From the NCBI GenBank assembly GCA_977006965.1, contig OZ345355.1, forward strand, positions 1,178,001-1,242,000: DNA of 64,000 nt. The letters run 5' to 3'. Position numbers and translations under genes: made by a program. The notes under the pieces were generated by a model. That model saw nothing but the letters and a program-made list of their open reading frames with translations, did no database searches and had not been told where the DNA came from. Source of the stretch: Phymatolithon calcareum (lineage: Eukaryota > Rhodophyta > Florideophyceae > Hapalidiales). Of the stretch, positions 1-9,786 are shown piece after piece; the first letter of the stretch is position 1; each line of letters begins with the position of its first letter.

Positions 1-739
1 GTTTGTATCCGTCTGGAGCAAGATGCGGGAACTTGGTCCAGCACTTAACGCTCTTATGTCTGGATCGATGACAATGGTCGCAGAAGTCACGAATACGTTC
101 TCCATCACGTCTGGAAGCGAACAGTGCGGCAGTCTCAGCTTTCACGGTTGATGCTTCGACTGTCATAGACATGCGTTGCTCTTCTTGCAAAAGTCTACTC
201 TTTACGAATTCAAGAGAGAATGACTCATCTTCATTGCCGAGAGCATCGAGTGCACTGATTAAGCTATCGAAGCGTTCCGGAAGTCCGTTGAGCACGGACA
301 TTACCATTTCTTTATCGTCGATGTCGACACCCATTGACTTGAGGGTGGATGCGAGCTGCCGAATACGGTTCGTATAGGGCAGTATTTTCTCGTCTTCGAG
401 CATAGTAGCTGTAAAAAATTTGCGACGAGCAGCCAATTTGTTGAGAAGGGTATGACGTTCGAAGATGTTTAGAATCGCCTGCCACATTTCCTTAGCTGTT
501 TTCGCATCTCGAACATGTTCGAGATGTTCGTCGGACAGTGATAGGCCGATAATAGCTTTCGCTTTGTTATCGTTACGACGCCATATCTTGAAATCGTCCG
601 ATTCCCGTGCCGGTGGATCGTGCTCAATGTATTCATCGAGTTCGCGGAAAGATAGAACTAACTGAATTTTCTGTTTCCAAGTATGGAAATTGGTCTCATT
701 GAGTTTCTCGACCTTCAGCGTTCCTTGCGAGTTGTCCAT
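1..739 (-). CDS. Ty1/copia Gag region, element E1 (partial, runs off left edge)
   Basis: I read the minus strand codon by codon from the ATG at 739 to position 1 and found no stop, about 246 codons. It is the N-terminal part of a copia Gag-Pol polyprotein. The Gag helical region (UBN2/retrotran_gag type) is followed by a CX2CX4HX4C zinc knuckle near the left edge, CDHCHRSGHKSVKC. The start is set by the same ATG context in the other copia copies here (5311, 27087, 30727). Gag packages the element RNA into virus-like particles. Protease, integrase and RT should continue to the left, outside the window. The reading frame is unbroken here, unlike most other copies in the window. Confidence 0.85.
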   Translation of the reverse strand, partial: MDNSQGTLKVEKLNETNFHTWKQKIQLVLSFRELDEYIEHDPPARESDDFKIWRRNDNKAKAIIGLSLSDEHLEHVRDAKTAKEMWQAILNIFERHTLLNKLAARRKFFTATMLEDEKILPYTNRIRQLASTLKSMGVDIDDKEMVMSVLNGLPERFDSLISALDALGNEDESFSLEFVKSRLLQEEQRMSMTVEASTVKAETAALFASRRDGERIRDFCDHCHRSRHKSVKCWTKFPHLAPDGYK

Positions 740-1284
740 TTTGGGGACTGTCGGTCTTATATTCTTGTCGAAAATCCGTTCGGGGAATCCACTGCGTGTA
801 AACCGAAGTTAACTATCAAGGCAATCTATCCCGTATAAGAAATTCCTTCAAGTCAATGCGACCCGGACATTGATCGGGGCATGGCTTGATGGCCGTATAC
901 TTCTTGTGTCGTTTTAGTACACCTGAACCTGCAGCCGGCAACATGCACTGCAAGACGTTTTGTGGTATCCTGAAACGGGCCTAGTAAGAATCAAAGATTT
1001 TTAACAAGGATACGCAACAGGAAAACCCTTGTGGTGTTTTGGTACACCGGAACCTGCAGCCGGCAACGCGCACGGCAAGACGCTTAGTGATCCCCTGAAG
1101 CGGGCCCCGTAAGGATCAGAGATACTTAACGAGGATACGCGAGCAGGAGAATCAGACACAAGAATCTTCTGAAGCGGGCCGAGCGAGAAACAACGATTCG
1201 TGACAAGGATTCGCAAGCAGAGAGATCAGACAGAGACAGATCGGGGGCGAAGGAGAACACGGGAGATGATGACGATGATTATGA
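740..1284 (-). other. Leader (5' UTR) of element E1 with ~125-bp direct repeats
   Basis: This lies between the 5' LTR and the gag ATG. It contains imperfect direct repeats about 125 bp apart with a GC-rich core near 919-957 and 1044-1082 (CACCTGAACCTGCAGCCGGC), plus a partial third unit. The half-tRNA primer site seen in the other copies directly inside the LTR is missing, so E1 probably cannot prime reverse transcription in the usual way. Confidence 0.6.
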
Positions 1285-1729
1285 TGTTGGAGAAGGTTAG
1301 GTAAGTGATGGGGAGAAAGAAAAAGTTTGATTGAAAGAAAATGGTTGCGTAGAAGCTGAGATAGGTGAGAATGAGTTCCTTGGTTTACTGACTTGGCGGA
1401 CCTCAGGTCAAGACTATATAGACCTCAGATCTCAATCAACTTGATCAAGAAACCCTAATTGACGACGGAGACACTCTAACCCTAAACAAATTTGTCATAA
1501 TATCATATGCCACGTGTAACATGAAAAAATGAGGAATTATCTAGTCAGTGAGGAAACTATGATTATCATACTCTTATCATACTTTGAAACGTGTCACTGG
1601 TAATCTGCTTGATTCAAAGTTCTGGGTCACTTTGACTTTCGAATTGATGCGTGTACACGTGTACCGAGATCATACCTTGATATTGAAGTGTGGTGCCGAC
1701 TAAAGCTCCATGCAATCACACTTCCAACA
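1285..1729 (-). repeat. 5' LTR of copia element E1 (LTR family 1)
   Basis: 445 bp. It begins TGTTGGAAGTGTG and ends CTTCTCCAACA on the minus strand, so it has the TG...CA ends and the 7-bp terminal inverted repeat TGTTGGA/TCCAACA. It carries CACGTG palindromes, a TATA-like CTATATAG and the telobox-like AAACCCTAA shared with other family-1 LTRs. It interrupts an older copia gag fragment that resumes at 1730. Confidence 0.85.
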
Positions 1730-2367
1730 GCTACGCAATTCCTTGAAGCCGTCCGAGTCCCGTGTCGGTGGATTATCCTCAATGTACCATCAGGTTCTCT
1801 AAAGGATAGTACTTGCTGATTTTTTTGTTTCCAAGCATGGAAATTGGTCTCATTGAGTTTTTCGGCCTTCAGCGTTCCTTGGAACTTTTCCATTTTGCGG
1901 AGTGGGGTCTTCTAATCTTGTCGATAATCCCGAACAGAATTCTGAAGCTTCAGGTTCCCGTAATGTACCGAAGAACACGCTTGACGGCCGTCCAGTGAAA
2001 TGTGACCGGTTTTTCGCAGAACGAAGACAGCTTCCCAACAGAGTCTGAGATATCACGACGCCTGCCGACCATGAGGTACACGAGATTTCCGATCGCAGGG
2101 CGGTATGGAACTTCAGCGGAGACGGAATCGGAGATGTCAATCTCGTCAATAACGGTACTTCTCTTTTGGGATGTTTCCAGCAGAATAGGCACCGGTTTCG
2201 AGTTCTCGTTGCAAAATCTTTTAAAAATTGGCTCACCGTACACTGCTTGCGACAGTTGAACAGTTCGCAGTTTCCCATTACGACGAATCTCGAGTCCAAG
2301 ACATAAGCTTGCTTCTCCTATATCTTTCATCTCGAACTTCTTTCTCAGCTTGCTGGATGAAGGTTTG
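1730..2367 (-). pseudogene. Scrambled copia relic E2: gag start joined to RT/RNase H fragment
   Basis: The minus strand from 1893 encodes the gag start (MEKFQGTLKAEKLNETNFH) and quickly loses frame. Leader sequence (1894 to about 1940) is joined directly to an out-of-place reverse transcriptase/RNase H piece (about 1950-2367) recognised by KDIGEASLCLGLEIR, VPYRPAIGNLVYLMVG and ISDSVGKLSSFCEK. So gag 5' sequence lies next to pol 3' sequence, with the middle of the element missing. E1 interrupts it on the left and the 3' LTR of E3 on the right. It is non-functional. Confidence 0.7.
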
Positions 2368-2816
2368 TGTTGGATGCAGGTTCTGAGGTTGATCGGTGAG
2401 GTGGTTGAGATTGTTGAGATTGTTGGGTTCGTTGAGGTATGATCCTTGGTTTATTGAGTTGAGGCTTCACATCCGGTCTTATATAGGTCTCGGATTGAGG
2501 TACGATAGGACTTCCAATGCTCATTGCACAACTGACCGTGATTGAATCAATCAACTAGAAGTTTGAATTGTCTACTGTGATTGATTCAAAGAACAAAATG
2601 ATTGATCAACCAACAGTGCAAATGCCAATCAACAAGATGAATGAATTACTTACAATGGCAAGAGCAATCCAAAAATTGATTGAACTGCAACATTGTCAGT
2701 AAAGATGAAAAAGAACATGGATTGATTCTATCATAAGATATGACAAATAGATTGAGACTGATGACTTAGGATAATGTGTACTGCGACAAGAGCTGCTAGA
2801 AGTCATATTTCCAACA
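2368..2816 (-). repeat. 3' LTR of E3 (LTR family 2)
   Basis: 449 bp, beginning TGTTGGAAATATGAC and ending CTGCATCCAACA on the minus strand. The termini and the TATA/R region (TATATAAGACC, then ACTCAATAAACCAAGG) resemble family 1, but the U3 is different. It lacks CACGTG boxes and is full of TTGATTGA / TCAATCA motifs. The same family occurs at 28480-28877. Confidence 0.8.
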
Positions 2817-2826
2817 CTCCCCCTCG
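2817..2826 (-). other. Polypurine tract of E3
   Basis: The minus strand reads CGAGGGGGAG immediately before the 3' LTR, the standard plus-strand primer site of LTR retrotransposons. Confidence 0.75.
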
Positions 2827-2837
2827 ATCGAAGAAGC

Positions 2838-4356
2838 TTATGAACGTGCAGGATGCAATCCCATCTTTTCCGCGAACTCGGATACCTTAATTCGACTTAG
2901 TGGTCTCGTTAGTGCATCACCGACCATGAACTCCGTCGGACAGTACTTAAATTCCACTTTCTGGGTTTGCAACAGCTTCGCGAACAGAATGATATTGAAT
3001 ATCAATATGTTCATTTCGTTTTGTAATTTCCTCGTTTTGAGTGGATGATATAACGCCTTGGTTGTCCAAGAAGATGAGCATGCGAGATGGCTCGTGGAAA
3101 CAAAATATATCCGGAACCAATCGCGAGAGCCAGACTGCTTCTTTCCCGGCGGCACATGCAGCTATATATTCAGCCTCACATGACGATGTCGCGACAATGG
3201 TTTGCTTCTTGGATCGCCAGCTAATTTCACCCCCTGCAAGCATGAAGTCGTATCCACTTGTCGACTTACAAGATTTTGACAGCCTGCTTTGTCGGAGTCG
3301 CTATCGCCCACTGGTCTCAAACTTTTGTCTTTGCGAAACTGAATCCCATGATTTCGAGTTCCGACGTTGTATGGTAAAACACGCTTAACGGACGTCCAAT
3401 GGATTTGCAGTGGATTCTCACAAAAGGAGGAAAGGATAGGGAACCTCAGATGAATATATCGCAGAACACGCTTTACGCCCATCCAGTGACGTTTCAGAGG
3501 CTTTTCGCAGAACGAGAACAGCTTTCCGACCGAGTCCGAGATGTCTGGGCGTGTACCAACCATCAAGTACATGAGACTTCCGATGGCTGGACGGTATGGA
3601 ACTTGTTCATCGACGAGTTGGGTGATGTCTACTTCTTCGGTTCCGGTGTTCTTGTTGCTTGACTCCATAGTGGTTGGTGCTGGTTTCGAGTTCTCCATGC
3701 CGAAACGTTCCAAGACTGCCTGAGCGTAGACCGACTGCGAGAGGTGAAGAGTTCGAATTTCAAGTCCAAGACAAACACTAGCTTCTCCAAGGTCCTTCAT
3801 CTCGAACCGCTTGTTCAGCTCCCCTTGATCCACGAAATAGCAGAATTATCGTTTCCGGCAATCAGCAAGTCATCCACCTATAGCGCGATGATCATGATGC
3901 TGCTTGACTTATGCCGGACATAAAGACAAGGATCACTGGGACTACTTGAGAAGCCGAGCTCGTCGATGAGGAACTTGTCGATATTGGCATGCCACTGTCG
4001 CGGTGCTTGCTTCAGGCCGTATAGTGCCTTCAAGAGCTTACAAACAAGGTCAGGACGCTTAGGATCACGAAATCCAGACGGAACATCCATGTAGATGTCT
4101 TCGTCAAGGTCGCCATGCAAGAAAGACGTAACAACATCCATTTGGTAGAGTTCCAAATCATGGACAGCAACGGTTGCAAGTAGGATACGAATCGAGGTGA
4201 ACTTTACGACTGGGGCATACGTTTCACCGTAGTCCACCCCATGCACTTCTCAGAACCCTTTCGCAATAATGCGGACTTTAGGGCAAGTATTCTTGACCTT
4301 GAAGACATACTTGCACGGTAGAACGTTCATGCCAGGCTTGCGAGTGACCAACTTCC
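2838..4356 (-). pseudogene. E3 reverse transcriptase-RNase H half (broken)
   Basis: Reading from 4356 down: the RT entry region (HGVDYGETYAPVVKFTSIR, then LLKALYGLKQAPRQWH), an in-frame stop just before the YVDDLL catalytic box, then the KDLGEASVCLGLEIR and YRPAIGSLMYLMVGTRPD motifs. RNase H (SWRSKKQTIVATSSCEAEY) has several frameshifts, and the C-terminus ends at HPARS. A partial tandem duplication repeats the FCEKPLKRHWMGVKRVLRYI segment with divergence near 3380-3510. RT and RNase H copy the element RNA; this copy cannot do so. The matching N-terminal half is at 9787-12207. Confidence 0.8.
4352..4356. repeat. Target-site duplication of E4, left copy (CTTCC)
   Basis: CTTCC at 4352-4356 and again at 9787-9791 flank element E4, a 5-bp duplication typical of copia integrases. 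Confidence 0.85.
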
Positions 4357-4801
4357 TGTTGGAACTGCGATTGCTTGGAGCTCTAGTCGCAAACACACTT
4401 CAATATCAAGGTATGATCTCGGTACACGTGTACACGTGTTAAGTCGAAGGTCAAAGTGTCTCAGAACTTTGAAAGAAGAAGATCGGCAGTGACACGTGTC
4501 AGAGTATGATAAGAGTATGATAATCATACCTCCCCTCACTCAGTAGATAATCTTTGATTTTTTCATGTTACACGTGTCATATGATATTATGACAAATTTG
4601 TTTAGGGTTAGAGTGGCTCCGTCGTCAATTAGGGTTTTTGATCAAGTTGATTGAGTTTTCAGGTCTATATATTCTTGACCTGAGGTCCGCCAACTCAATA
4701 AACCAAGGAACTCATTCTCACCTATCTCAGTTTCTACTGAACCATTTTCCTTCAACCAAACTTTTTCTTTCTCCTCATCAATTGCCGAACCTTCTCCAAC
4801 A
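4357..4801 (+). repeat. 5' LTR of E4 (family 1)
   Basis: 445 bp from TGTTGGAACTGCG to CTTCTCCAACA. U3 contains CACGTG palindromes in contexts such as GTACACGTGTACACGTGT, GACACGTGTCAG and TTACACGTGTCAT, plus repeated AGTATGATAA. A TATA-like box and TTTAGGGTTAG/AATTAGGGTTT telobox-like motifs follow. Confidence 0.9.
4664..4672 (+). promoter_or_regulatory. TATA-like box of the E4 5' LTR
   Basis: TCTATATAT sits inside a short inverted repeat (CAGGTC ... GACCTG) that is conserved in the family-1 LTRs. This is the expected Pol II promoter position for transcription starting in R. Confidence 0.5.
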
Positions 4802-4815
4802 GGTTATGGGCCCAG
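4802..4815 (+). other. Primer binding site, half-tRNA(iMet) type
   Basis: GGTTATGGGCCCAG follows the LTR directly. Its complement, CTGGGCCCATAACC, is the anticodon stem-loop of eukaryotic initiator tRNA-Met, including the CAU anticodon. It is not the tRNA 3' end. Drosophila copia and yeast Ty5 are known to prime from a 5' half of tRNA-iMet. The same site follows the LTRs at 28878 and 30218, and a one-base variant lies at 27653-27666. Confidence 0.8.
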
Positions 4816-5310
4816 CCAACGCTCCTCAACCACCGCGTTTCATCATCATCGTCATCATCTCCGGGGTTCTCCTTCGCCCCCGATCTGTCTCTGTCTGATC
4901 TTTCTGCTCGCGCATCCTTCTCAAGAATCGATAATTCTTGTTCGGCCCGCTTCAGGGGTTCATGAAGCGTCTTGCCGTGCGCGTTGCCGGCCGCAGGTTC
5001 AGGTGTACCAAAACACCAGAAGGGTTTTCCTGTTGCGTATCCTTGTTAAAAATCTTTGATTCTTACTGGGCCCGTTTCAGGATACCACAAAACGTCTTGT
5101 AGTGCGTGTTGCCGACTCCAGGTTCAGGTGTACCAAAACGCCACAAGAGGAATACGGCCATTGAGCCATCCCCCGATCAAGCTACGGGTCACATTGACTC
5201 GAAGGGATTTCTTATACGGGACAGATTGCCTTGATAGTTAACTTCGGTTGACTCGCAGTGGACTCCCCGAACGGATTTTCGACAAGAATAGAAGACCCAC
5301 ACTCCCCAAA
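4816..5310 (+). other. E4 leader with two ~124-bp direct repeats
   Basis: This is untranslated sequence before gag. Two imperfect repeat units start near 4971 and 5095, each with a GC-rich core of the type GCCGGCCGCAGGTTCAGGTG. The role is unknown; such leaders often hold packaging and dimerisation signals. The unit recurs in all copia copies here. Confidence 0.6.
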
Positions 5311-8300
5311 ATGCACAACTCCCAAGGAACGCTGAAGGTCGAGAAACTCTATGAGACCAATTTCCACGCTTGGAAACAGAAAATTCAGCTACTACTATCA
5401 TTGCGCGAACTTGATGAACACATTGAGGACGATCCACCAGCACGGGACTCGGACGATTTCACTCTCTGGCGTCGAAGTGACAACAAGGCAAAGGCTATTA
5501 TCGGACTTTCTCTCTCGGATGAACATCTCGAGCATGTGCAAGATGTGAATACGGCCAAGGAAATGTGGCAGTCGATTCTCAATACCTTTGAACGACATAC
5601 ACTACTGATCAAACTGGCCGCTCGTCGCAAGCTCTATACCGCCACAATGCTCGAGGACGAGAAAATACTTTCTTATACGAACCGTATTCGCCAGCTCGCA
5701 TCAACCCTCAAGTCAATGGGTGTTGATTTCAACGATAAAGAAATGGCGATGGCCGTGCTCAACGGACTTCCGGAACGGTACGATAGCTTAATCAGTGCAC
5801 TCGATGCTCTTGGCAACGAGGATGAGTCATTCTCGCTCGAGTTTGTGAAGAGCAGACTTTTGCAAGAGGAGCAGCGTATGTCGATGAGAGTCGAAGCATC
5901 AACCGTGAAAGCTGAGACTGCCGCACTGTTCACAGCCAGACGCGATGGAGAACGCATTCGTGATCACTGCGACCATTGTCATCGATCCGGACATAAGAGC
6001 GTTAAGTGTTGGACCAAATTCCCTCACCTTGCTCCGGAAGGATACAAACGTCGGAATGAAAAGCAAAAAAAAACATCTGCATTTCTGACTGATGAGTCGG
6101 AACCTGTTCGTGTCATGTCTGATTCCGACTTTGTATGCTTGATGGCCAAGGTGCGCAATTCCGACATTTCCGAGAACTCCAAGTCCTGGATCATTGACTC
6201 TGCAAGCACATCCCACATGACGTTTGACCGTTCACTCTTCTGCACGTACACCGAGCTGTCGTCTACTGTTGAAGTGGGAACGAAAGCTAAGGCCACAATC
6301 GCTGGAAAGGGTGATGCCATTATTACGATCAATGTGAATGGGAAGCCGTCGAAATGCAAACTCAGGGATGTTATGCACATACCGGACTTTGGATACTCTT
6401 TACTATCGGTATCCAAAATGGATGAGTATGGATATGGGATTACGTTCAAGAACAGTCGTTGCTACGCTAAAGCTCATGATGACACGGTTGCTACAGGAAC
6501 ACTTCGCAAGAGTCTCTACTCACTCGATCTTGCAGATCGCAATAAAGTTACCGAAGTTTCTTGTCTTGCTAGCTTCCAGCTTCTGGCATGAACGTCTCGC
6601 TCATGTCCATCCCTCTGGTATCTCTGATATGGTACGTCATGGGGTGGTCAAAGGTTTGAACCTAGATCCCAATCCAATCTCAGAACATCCATGCAAGGGC
6701 TGTCTTGCCGGCAAAGGTCATCGCGCTCCTATCCCAAAGTCTAGTAGTACTCGTTCTGAAGCTGTCCTCAACCTCGTACATTCCGACGTCTTAGGTCCTA
6801 TCGACATTCCATCACTTGGAGGCTCTCGATACTTCATCACATTCATCGATGATCACTCCAAATGGACCACGGTATACACCATGCGACGGAAGTCTGAGAG
6901 CTTTGAGTGTTTTCCAGAGTTCCACAAGTATGCTGAAAACCATACTGGTAGAAAGCTTAAGCATTTGAACGTTCAGGACTTCTCGACTGCACCAAAGCTC
7001 AAGGCTATTAGGACCGATAACGGAGGCGAGTACCTTTCCAACGAGTTCAAGGCATATTTGGCACAACACGGTATACATCACCAACTCACAGTAGCATATA
7101 CCCCACAACAGAATGGGGTGGCTGAACGCATGAACCGCACACTTCTCAGCTTAGTGCGCTCGATGCTTCATCACAGAGGCATCGAGAAGAAGTTCTGGGC
7201 TGAAGCACTTGCTACTGCTGTGTATGTTCGCAATCGAGTTACGTCACGAGGACTTCCTTCGAACACGACCCCCCATCACATATGGATGTGTGCCGCTCCA
7301 GACTTGGGACACTAACGTGTATTTGGCATAAAGTGTTGGTACGTGATTCCGAAAAAGAAGGTTAAGAAACTCGACTCTCAAACTCGTGAAGCCATTATGC
7401 TGGGATATGCGACTTCGTCCAAAGGATATAAGCTGTGGGATCTAAGCTCCAAGAAGGTGATGTATCCACTGACATTCCAGACGACGCAGTCGTCCAAGAA
7501 TGTGAGGATACGGTTGAAGCTAAGGACACTTCGGAGGAAAACAACAAGAATCTCGATGTGACTAACTAAGAAGGGCAGCAGGCGGACGATGCAGAACAAC
7601 CAACAGCACCACCGGAATCTGAAGAAACTACACCGATGATCGCCAAACCCATTCTGCGCAGGTCAGCTCGGGTCGCAAAACCACGCACTGACTTCTGGAG
7701 AGCTCCCCGGCACACTGCAATGCTTGCCTTCGAATCTGTCATTCTCGCATCGGAATCCGGTTTGTCTTCTCATCAAATACCTCAAACCTTTAAGGAAGCG
7801 ACTTCAAATCATAATGTCGACTTCTGGTCAAAGGCCATTGAGAAAGAACATTCGTCACTCGTCCATAACAATACCTGGAAACTGGTTCCGCGCAACTCCG
7901 ACATGAACGTGCTACCGTGCAAGTATGTGTTCAAGGTCAAGGATACAGGCCCAAAAGTTCGAATTGTGGCAAAAGGGTTCCGACAAGTGCATGGGGTGGA
8001 CTACGGTGAAACGTATGCCCCAGTCGTGAAATTCACCTCGATTCGTATCCTACTTGCCACAGTTCCTGTCCATGATCTGGAACTCCACCAAATGGATGTT
8101 GTGACAGCGTTCCTGCATGGTGACCTTGACGAAGACATCTACATGAAGGTTCCGGCCGGATTTCGAGATCCCAACAGTCCCAACCTTGTTTGCAAGCTCT
8201 TGAAGGCACTATACGGCCTGAAGCAAGCTCCGCGGCAATGGCATGCCAAGATCGACAAGTTCCTCATCGACGAGCTCGGCTTCTCAAGCAGTCCCAATGA

Positions 8301-9322
8301 TCCTTGTCTGTACGTCCGGCACAAGTCAAACAGCATCATGATCATCGCCCTGTATGTGGATGACTTACTGATTGCTGGAAACGACACATCTGCCATTTCG
8401 TGGATCAAGGGGGAGCTGAACAAGCGGTTGGAGATGAAGGACCTTGATGAAACAAGTGTATGCCTTGGGCTTGAGAATCGCCGGGACCGTACTCTTCGGA
8501 CCCTTCATCTTTCGCAGTCGGTCTACGCTCAGTCGGTCTTGCTTCGGCATGGAGAACTCGAAACCTGCACCTACTCTAATGGAGTCAAGCAACAAGAACA
8601 CCGCAATCGAGGAAGTGGATATCACCGAGTCTCTTGGAGACGAATTTCCGTATCGTCCAGCTATCGGAAGCCTGATGTACTTGATGGTAGGCACTGGTCC
8701 AGACATCTCGGACTCGGTCGGCATGCTTCCATCGTTTTGCGAGAAACCCTTAAAGCGTCACTGGATGGGTGTTAAGCGCGTTCTTCGGTACATTGCAGGT
8801 ACTCGAGACTATGGGATTCTGTTCGGTGCAAGTGAGAGCTTGGTGCCAATTGGGCACACAGACGCGGATTGGGCAGGATGTCGTGAGACAAGGCGATCAA
8901 ATAGTGGGTATGTGTTCCTTCTTGCAGGGGGAGCCATAAGCTGGCGTTCGAAGAAACAAACTATCGTCGCCACGTCAACATGTGAAGCGGAGTACATCGC
9001 TTCGTGTGCCGTCGCCAAGGAAGCTGTTTGGCTGTCAAGACTTATTGCAGATATCCAAGGTCTCCAGAAGCCCACTCTCATGACTTTGTATACCGACAGT
9101 CAGAGTACAATCGCAGCAGGGCGGAACGCTGCCATCACTCAACGCAACAAGCATATTGACATCCTATATCACTACGTTCGTGACGTTGTTGCAACAGGAA
9201 AGATCTCGATTAAGAACTGCATTACTGAGTCCATAGTTGCTGATGCACTAACCAAGGCACTCGATCGAATCAAGACAGAGAAGTTCGCTGAAAAGATGGA
9301 AGTATGCAAGCAAGTGGCGTAG
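5311..9322 (+). pseudogene. E4 copia Gag-Pol polyprotein, multiply broken
   Basis: The start is the conserved ATG at 5311; an upstream in-frame ATG at 5248 lies in the leader. Order of domains: Gag, zinc knuckle (CX2CX4HX4C, about 5968-6009), protease, integrase zinc-binding HHCC and DDE core (HSDVLG, RTDNGGEY, AERMNRT), RT (YVDDLL near 8355) and RNase H (DADWAGC, CEAEYIASC). The protease box reads IIDSAST, with Ala replacing the Gly of the usual D-S/T-G. Breaks: a one-base gain near 6580, a nonsense TAA at 7313-7315, a deletion of about 70 bp near 7459, and a short deletion near 8547. The last frame ends at 9322. It once encoded one long polyprotein like its relatives and is now non-functional. 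Confidence 0.85.
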
Positions 9323-9334
9323 TGTGCCTCGATC

Positions 9335-9343
9335 AAGGGGGAG
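9335..9343 (+). other. Polypurine tract of E4
   Basis: AAGGGGGAG directly precedes the 3' LTR; the same purine run precedes the 3' LTR of E6 at 35261-35269. Confidence 0.8.
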
Positions 9344-9786
9344 TGTTGGAAGTGTGATTGCTTGGAGCTCTAGTCGCAAACACACTTCAATATCAAGGTA
9401 TGATCTCGGTACACGTGTACACGTGTCATGTCGATGGTCAAAGTGTCTCAGAACTTTGGATCAAGAAGATTGGCAGTGACACGTGTCAGAGTATGATAAG
9501 AGTATGATAATCATACCCCCCTCACTCAGTAGATAATCTTTGATTTTTTCATGTTACACGTGTCATATGATAGTATGACAAATTTGTTTAGGGTTAGAGT
9601 GTCTCCGTCGTCAATTAGGGTTTTTATCAAGTTTATTGAGTTTTCAGGTCTATATATGCTCGACCTGGGATCCGCCAAGTGAATAAACCAAGGAACTCAT
9701 TCTCACCTATCTCAGCTTCTACTCAACCATTTCACACCAACCAAACTTTTTGTTTCTCCTCATCACTTGCCTAACCTTCTCCAACA
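9344..9786 (+). repeat. 3' LTR of E4 (family 1)
   Basis: 443 bp, TGTTGGAAGTGTG ... CTTCTCCAACA, followed by the second CTTCC target copy at 9787-9791, after which the E3 polyprotein resumes. Confidence 0.9.

Larger units (their letters stand above)
4357..9786 (+). mobile_element. Near-complete Ty1/copia element E4 (5430 bp)
   Basis: The full structure is visible: 5' LTR 4357-4801, half-tRNA primer site 4802-4815, leader, gag-pol 5311-9322, polypurine tract 9335-9343, 3' LTR 9344-9786, and CTTCC target duplications. It is inserted antiparallel in the RT gene of E3. Frameshifts, a nonsense codon and a deletion make it non-autonomous. The two LTRs differ at roughly two dozen positions by eye, so insertion was not very recent. 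Confidence 0.9.

Noticed and set aside
740-1284. CRISPR-like spaced repeats in copia leaders
   Set aside because: The units are ~125 bp, imperfect, few in number and inside a retrotransposon 5' UTR of a eukaryote.
5248-5310. Upstream ATG as the start of E4 Gag
   Set aside because: The sequence 5248-5310 is leader conserved at DNA level among copies, and E6, E5 and E1 start at the ATG equivalent to 5311.
6570-6600. Programmed frameshift between the Gag and Pol parts of E4
   Set aside because: The shift lies inside the integrase zinc-binding region, not at the gag-pol border. Relatives E3, E5 and E6 read through this point without a shift, so it is a simple one-base mutation.
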